A DNA stretch of 64,000 nucleotides, from assembly GCA_903843965.1 (NCBI GenBank), contig CAIMRY010000023.1, positions 52,231 to 116,230 on the forward strand. The letters are read 5' to 3'. The notes beneath the pieces were generated by a model. It had not been told where the DNA came from and made no database searches. It worked only from the letters and a program-made list of their open reading frames with translations. This document shows positions 60,518 through 64,000 of the stretch, piece by piece (position 1 is the stretch's first letter; each line of letters opens with the position of its first letter). The DNA is from an uncultured delta proteobacterium (lineage in GTDB: Bacteria; Desulfobacterota; Desulfovibrionia; Desulfovibrionales; Desulfovibrionaceae). The position numbers and the translations under genes are program-made.

Positions 60518-61681
60518 TCACGACGCGGGCCCGGCGGCCTTTCCGTCGACCTGATCGAATGGCTGATCGGAGGCCTGATCTGGAGACACGACGCCCACGG
60601 GCGCGTTGAACTCTTGCCCGGCGCGCTGCATATCCGCCAGCACCATGCGCACGATGTCGGCCCCGGCCTGGCTCTGGGTCTTGATCACCGCCAGGGAGAC
60701 GGGCCGGAGCAGGCGCTGGACCAGCAGGGCGTCCGGGCCCTGCCCGGCGGCGCCGAACCACAGCGGCGCAAAGCCCCCGAAAAAGCACCCGGCCTGGCGC
60801 AGCACCTCCGCCGCAAAGCCGCAGGACGGCGAACCCAGGGGCAGGAAGAACTGGACCAGGTCGTGGCCCAGCGCCTCAGCCTCGCGGATCTCCTGGGCCG
60901 AGCGCTCGGCAAACTGCGCGCCGACCTGGGCCACGTGGCAGCGCGTGACCCCGGCGAAGCCGAACTGCTGCACGGCCATGTCCGTGGCCTCGTCCTCCGG
61001 CGGCACATGGCCCGCCGCGCCCGGCTTGAGATTTCGCGTGAGCGGCCAGGAGGGCAGAATGGCCCGCACCTGCTTTTCCCAGCACTCCGGCACGAACAGG
61101 TCGCCCGGCTGGTCGTGGTCCACGCGCACGTGCAGCAGGCAGCTCACGCGGCCCTGGACGCCCTCGCCCGCGTAGGCCGCCTCGGGCATCAGGCCCACCT
61201 CCAGCCCGCACTCGTAGAACTCCACCCCGCGCGACATCTTCTGGGTCACCAGATGGTGGCACACGGCCTCGCCGAACAGGGCGTCCACGCCGGGGAGCCT
61301 GCCGAACATCCTCTCGGACGCGTACTTGTGTATGCGAAACGCCGCGAAGGTGTTGCGGTAGGCCTTGTCCACCAGGATCTGGCCGTACTCGCACATGCGG
61401 CGGTTGGGCGGGGAGCTCTGGTAGATGCCCGCCTGGCCCACCACGGAGCCGTCCGCCGCGCGGGCCACGATGGTGTGGATGCGCCCGCTGCGGTTGGCCT
61501 CGATCAAGAGCTCCGGCACGTAGGGGTCGTCCACGGGGTAGTCCTCCCCGTAGATCTGCAAAAACAGCCGCCCCACGCCAGGGGCGTCCTCGGGCCGGAA
61601 GGCGTCGGCCGTGACCTTCTGCCCAGGCGCGAGGTCATGGGCTGTAGCGCGCAGCGCGGCCAATGCCGTTGCCCTGTCCAC
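60518..61681 (-). CDS. Large GNAT-like acyltransferase of the ligase/ACP operon
   Basis: 387 residues from GTG. The N-terminal half is GNAT-like: DAFRPEDAPGVGRLFLQIYG, then IVARAADGSVVGQAGIYQS and CEYGQILVDKAYRNTFAAFR, the region that should hold the acyl-CoA pyrophosphate loop. The C-terminal half has a second weak GNAT-like repeat (VLRQAGCFFGGFAPLWF). Two bases separate it from the ACP gene, so it may use acyl-ACP as donor. Acceptor unknown. The C-terminal tail is polar. Confidence 0.65.
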   Translation of the reverse strand: MDRATALAALRATAHDLAPGQKVTADAFRPEDAPGVGRLFLQIYGEDYPVDDPYVPELLIEANRSGRIHTIVARAADGSVVGQAGIYQSSPPNRRMCEYGQILVDKAYRNTFAAFRIHKYASERMFGRLPGVDALFGEAVCHHLVTQKMSRGVEFYECGLEVGLMPEAAYAGEGVQGRVSCLLHVRVDHDQPGDLFVPECWEKQVRAILPSWPLTRNLKPGAAGHVPPEDEATDMAVQQFGFAGVTRCHVAQVGAQFAERSAQEIREAEALGHDLVQFFLPLGSPSCGFAAEVLRQAGCFFGGFAPLWFGAAGQGPDALLVQRLLRPVSLAVIKTQSQAGADIVRMVLADMQRAGQEFNAPVGVVSPDQASDQPFDQVDGKAAGPAS

Positions 61682-61683
61682 GG

Positions 61684-61935
61684 CTAGGCCCCGGCGCTGA
61701 CGGCGGCGCTGCCGATGAAGGCGGCGAAATCGTCCAGGGAGCGCAGCTTGAGCGCGGTCACGTCGTCCAGGCTGACCTGGAAGCGCTCCTCCAGCAGGGC
61801 GCAGAAGGCCGGAAAATCAATGGAGTCGAGCCCCTGCTTGAGCAGCGGACCCGCCGGGTCCACGGCGCGGGCCACCTCGGCCTTGACCCCGGCCTCCTCC
61901 AACAACCCCTTGAGCTCCAGTCCTGTGACGGCCAT
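61684..61935 (-). CDS. Acyl carrier protein
   Basis: 83 residues, ribosome site GAAGGAGG. The phosphopantetheine attachment motif is QGLDSIDFPAFC with Ser38. Acidic helices around it match the ACP fold. A dedicated carrier, since fatty-acid synthesis genes are absent; position between an acyl-CoA ligase and a GNAT gene indicates loading by the ligase. Confidence 0.9.
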   Translation of the reverse strand: MAVTGLELKGLLEEAGVKAEVARAVDPAGPLLKQGLDSIDFPAFCALLEERFQVSLDDVTALKLRSLDDFAAFIGSAAVSAGA

Positions 61936-61961
61936 GCCAGCCTCCTTCGTGCCTGCGGTCC

Positions 61962-63566
61962 TTACGCGCTGCGCAGGCGAAAACGTTGGATCTTGCCTGT
62001 GGGGGTCTTGGGCAGATCGGTGTGAAATTCCACGCGCACCGGGCACATGTACGCAGGCAGCAGGCCGCGCGCGTGCCGGATGATCTCCGTGCCGAGGCGG
62101 GACTGGGCCTGACTTTGGCCCTGGCCCTGACTTTGATTCTGGACCGTGTCGGACTCCCGCAGGACCACATGGGCGCAGGGCCGCAGCAGCCCCTCCACGC
62201 GCAGACCGGCCACGGCGCACTCGGCCACCGCCGGGTGCAGGCGCAGCGCTTCCTCCACCTGCACGGGCGAGACCCAGTGCGCGCCCACCTTCAGCATGTC
62301 GTCGCTGCGGCCCTGGTGCGTGTACACGCCGTTTTCGCGCACGTAGACATCGCCCGTGGCCAGCCAGCCGCCCGGCAGCATGGTCTCGGCTGTCTTCTCC
62401 GGCCTTTGCCAGTAGGCCGTGGCCAGCCCCGGCCCCCGGATCAGCAGGTTGCCTGGGGTTCCGTCGGGCGCTTCCAGGCTGTTCCCGTCGCCGCCGTCCT
62501 GAACCAGCCGCGTCTCAAAGCCGGGCAGAACCTCGCCGCTGGCGCCGCAGTGCACGCGGCCCGGGCGGTTGGACAAAAACAGGTTGAAGGCCTCGGTGGA
62601 GCCGATGCCGTCGAGGATCTCCACGCCGGTTTGCACATGCCACTCCCGGCACAGGCTGGCGGGCAGGGCCTCGCCCGCAGAGTAGCACAGCCGCACGCTG
62701 GAGAGGTCGATCCCCGGCTGGCCGGGCTCGTACGCCCGCAGCATGATGTTGTACAGGGTGGGCACGCAGAAGAACAGGCTCGGCCTGTGGCGGGCGATGG
62801 CCGCAAACAGCTCGTAGGGTCCGGGCTTGCCCGGAAAGAGCACCCCCGTGGCCCCGAAGAACAGCGGCAGGGTCAGGCTGGACATGAGCCCGTAGGCAAA
62901 GGACATCTTGCTGGCCGAGAAGAGCACGTCGTCCGGCGTGACGCAAAGGACCTCCGAGCCCCAGGGTCGGGCCGGGCCGAGCAGGTCGGCCTGCTCGTGG
63001 GGAACCCCTTTGGGGCGGCCCGTGCTGCCGGAGCTGTAGAGCATGAAGCCCGGCGCGCCCCCGGAAGCTCCATCATCCGGGGGCACGGGCGCGAACTCCG
63101 CAGAGTGGTCGCACAGGCCCCAGGGGCCATCAGACCCGCAGAAGAGCACCACGCCGGTTTGCGGCACGTCGCGCGCGCCCTCGGCTGCGGGGGAGTCCTC
63201 CCAGGTGATGAGCGCCGTGGCCTGGCAGTCGGCCAGGATGAAGGCGTAGTCCTGGGGCGAAAGCATGGCGCTCACGGGCACGGGCGCGGCCCCCAGCAGC
63301 AGCGCGCCGAGCAGGGCCTTGGGATAGGCCAGGCTGTCGGGCAGGACCAGGGCCACGCGGTCGCCGGGGCCGATGCCGCGCGCGCGCAGCAGGTTGGCGA
63401 AGCGGGCCGCCTCCGCCGCAAGGGCGCGGTGGGTGAGGGTGTCGTCGCCGCAGAGGTAGGCGGCCTTGTCCGGGCAGCGCTCCAGGTTTTGGGCCAGCAG
63501 CACGGCGGCCACGTTCTCGGGCCGGGTCACGTTCTCGGACTGGGACACTTTCTCGGACTGGGGCAT
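61962..63566 (-). CDS. AMP-forming acyl/aryl ligase (benzoate-CoA-ligase-like)
   Basis: 534 residues from ATG at 63566 with AGGAG upstream. A5-A10 motifs are present: MLYSSGSTGRPKGVPHEQ (ATP-binding), IGSTEAFNLF, GWLATGDVYVRENGVY and PKTPTGKIQRFRLR with the catalytic Lys. Similar to benzoate-CoA ligases and to stand-alone loading ligases. A Gln/Ser repeat (QNQSQGQGQSQAQS) sits between the large and small domains. The head of the six-gene operon; likely activates a carboxylic acid for the adjacent ACP or CoA. The N-terminus has a duplicated SENV/PENV segment. Confidence 0.88.
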   Translation of the reverse strand: MPQSEKVSQSENVTRPENVAAVLLAQNLERCPDKAAYLCGDDTLTHRALAAEAARFANLLRARGIGPGDRVALVLPDSLAYPKALLGALLLGAAPVPVSAMLSPQDYAFILADCQATALITWEDSPAAEGARDVPQTGVVLFCGSDGPWGLCDHSAEFAPVPPDDGASGGAPGFMLYSSGSTGRPKGVPHEQADLLGPARPWGSEVLCVTPDDVLFSASKMSFAYGLMSSLTLPLFFGATGVLFPGKPGPYELFAAIARHRPSLFFCVPTLYNIMLRAYEPGQPGIDLSSVRLCYSAGEALPASLCREWHVQTGVEILDGIGSTEAFNLFLSNRPGRVHCGASGEVLPGFETRLVQDGGDGNSLEAPDGTPGNLLIRGPGLATAYWQRPEKTAETMLPGGWLATGDVYVRENGVYTHQGRSDDMLKVGAHWVSPVQVEEALRLHPAVAECAVAGLRVEGLLRPCAHVVLRESDTVQNQSQGQGQSQAQSRLGTEIIRHARGLLPAYMCPVRVEFHTDLPKTPTGKIQRFRLRSA

Positions 63567-63790
63567 GGGCGGTTTCTCCTGTGGCGAGGACAAGGGGAAC
63601 GCGCGTTTTGCGGTCCTGCGAACCTGTCCGACCGTAGCAGATTCCGGCTGGGCGGGTCAACGGCGGGTCAACGGCGGGGCGGTGGCGGGCGATGGCGTGG
63701 CGGCGACGGGGCGGCGGGGGCGAGGGGGGGGCGGAGGAATGCTGTCAACCCGCTCTTTTTGTCCTTTTACCGGCCAAAACCATGCCATTT

Positions 63791-63819
63791 TTGTCCCGGC
63801 CAAAAACCCGTGGTATCCT
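63791..63819 (+). promoter_or_regulatory. Candidate sigma-70 promoter for the last gene
   Basis: TTGTCC at 63791-63796, 17-base spacer, TATCCT at 63814-63819. Nearby direct repeat CCGGCCAAAA (63771 and 63797) may be a regulator site. Region 63567-63790 between divergent genes otherwise shows only GC-rich sequence with a GGCGGG run. Confidence 0.45.
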
Positions 63820-63848
63820 TGCAGCATTTGCGATGGGCAGCCCGCCCG

Positions 63849-64000
63849 TTGCGCAACCGCAAGGAGAACCCGACGCCTGAGCCCTCCCCTCTGTCCCTCA
63901 AGCGCGACCCCCAAGACCGAATCATTGAGCGCACCATCCGCCTGAGTGGCCGCCTTGGCGATGCCTCAGACACCCGGCGCTACGCCTATGATTCCGCCGG
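63849..64000 (+). CDS. 5' end of a gene cut by the window edge
   Basis: The frame reads LSLKRDPQDRIIERTIRLSG then RLGDASDTRRYAYDSAG and runs off the end. AAGGAGAA lies at about 63861-63868, but no ATG, GTG or TTG follows in frame nearby, so the start is uncertain: TTG at 63849 is the annotated guess, a CTG at about 63891 is possible. The RYAYDSAG stretch could be the N-terminus of an FAD-linked oxidase (GlcD/Dld type), with little confidence. Confidence 0.45.
   Translation, partial: MRNRKENPTPEPSPLSLKRDPQDRIIERTIRLSGRLGDASDTRRYAYDSA

Noticed and set aside
58589..61687. 1032-codon plus-strand open frame opposite the Mo hydroxylase and GNAT genes
   Set aside because: Shadow composition; the minus strand has complete family motifs.

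Overview
The window is a chromosomal stretch of a very GC-rich (roughly two thirds G+C), Gram-negative bacterium. The gene repertoire fits a Desulfovibrio-type Desulfobacterota: LUD protein, FmdB-type zinc ribbon, YeeE/YedE pair, PilZ proteins, lipoproteins and OmpA, and a Csd4/Csd6-like cell-shape set expected in a curved cell. This placement is inference from gene content; there is no rRNA or marker phylogeny here. Coding density is high, many genes overlap by 4 bp, and 12-bp and 17-bp tandem repeats recur both between genes and at gene 3' ends.

Layout. 1-8900: a truncated oxidoreductase, then an exported caspase/CHAT cluster (two TPR-CHAT lipoproteins, a secreted caspase-fold protein with DUF4384, an OmpA-type peptidoglycan binder, a small secreted repeat protein). 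It ends at an ISL3 transposase remnant and a tRNA-Pro(TGG) gene. 9000-15100: housekeeping and metabolism (Trm112-like protein, PHP phosphoesterase, PilZ protein, two YeeE/YedE half-transporters, glycogen phosphorylase). 15400-36500: a surface-glycan locus. Its core is nine genes (23370-32109) whose start and stop codons all overlap: nitrilase, N-acetyl sugar amidotransferase, Gfo/Idh oxidoreductase, left-handed-helix acetyltransferase, two DegT aminotransferases, SDR epimerase/dehydratase, sulfotransferase and GT2. A flippase-like membrane protein follows. A paralogous two-gene module (large polytopic membrane protein plus small one-TM protein) lies at each end of the locus.

36500-50500: a class I/II aminotransferase, a lipoprotein alpha/beta hydrolase, and a minus-strand run purB-pyrE-(Csd6-like)-(membrane coiled-coil)-(Csd4-like) that joins nucleotide synthesis to peptidoglycan trimming. 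Small conserved genes, a second PilZ protein, purM, a LUD protein and a 56-codon gene follow. 50500-56300: ammonium transporter, an unknown protein overlapping a hisC-type aminotransferase, and an MFS transporter. 56400-63600: a six-gene minus-strand operon encoding an acyl-CoA/aryl ligase, an acyl carrier protein, a GNAT protein and the three subunits of a molybdenum hydroxylase. This is an unusual combination that suggests a carrier-bound acyl substrate being oxidised or reduced. The window ends in the first codons of another plus-strand gene.

Candidates for something undescribed: the exported caspase/CHAT cluster; the ligase-ACP-GNAT-Mo-hydroxylase operon; the nitrilase that seems to replace HisH/HisF as ammonia supplier for a sugar amidotransferase; the duplicated membrane-protein module bracketing the glycan locus; and a Csd4/Csd6-type cell-shape operon with a conserved-looking membrane partner.
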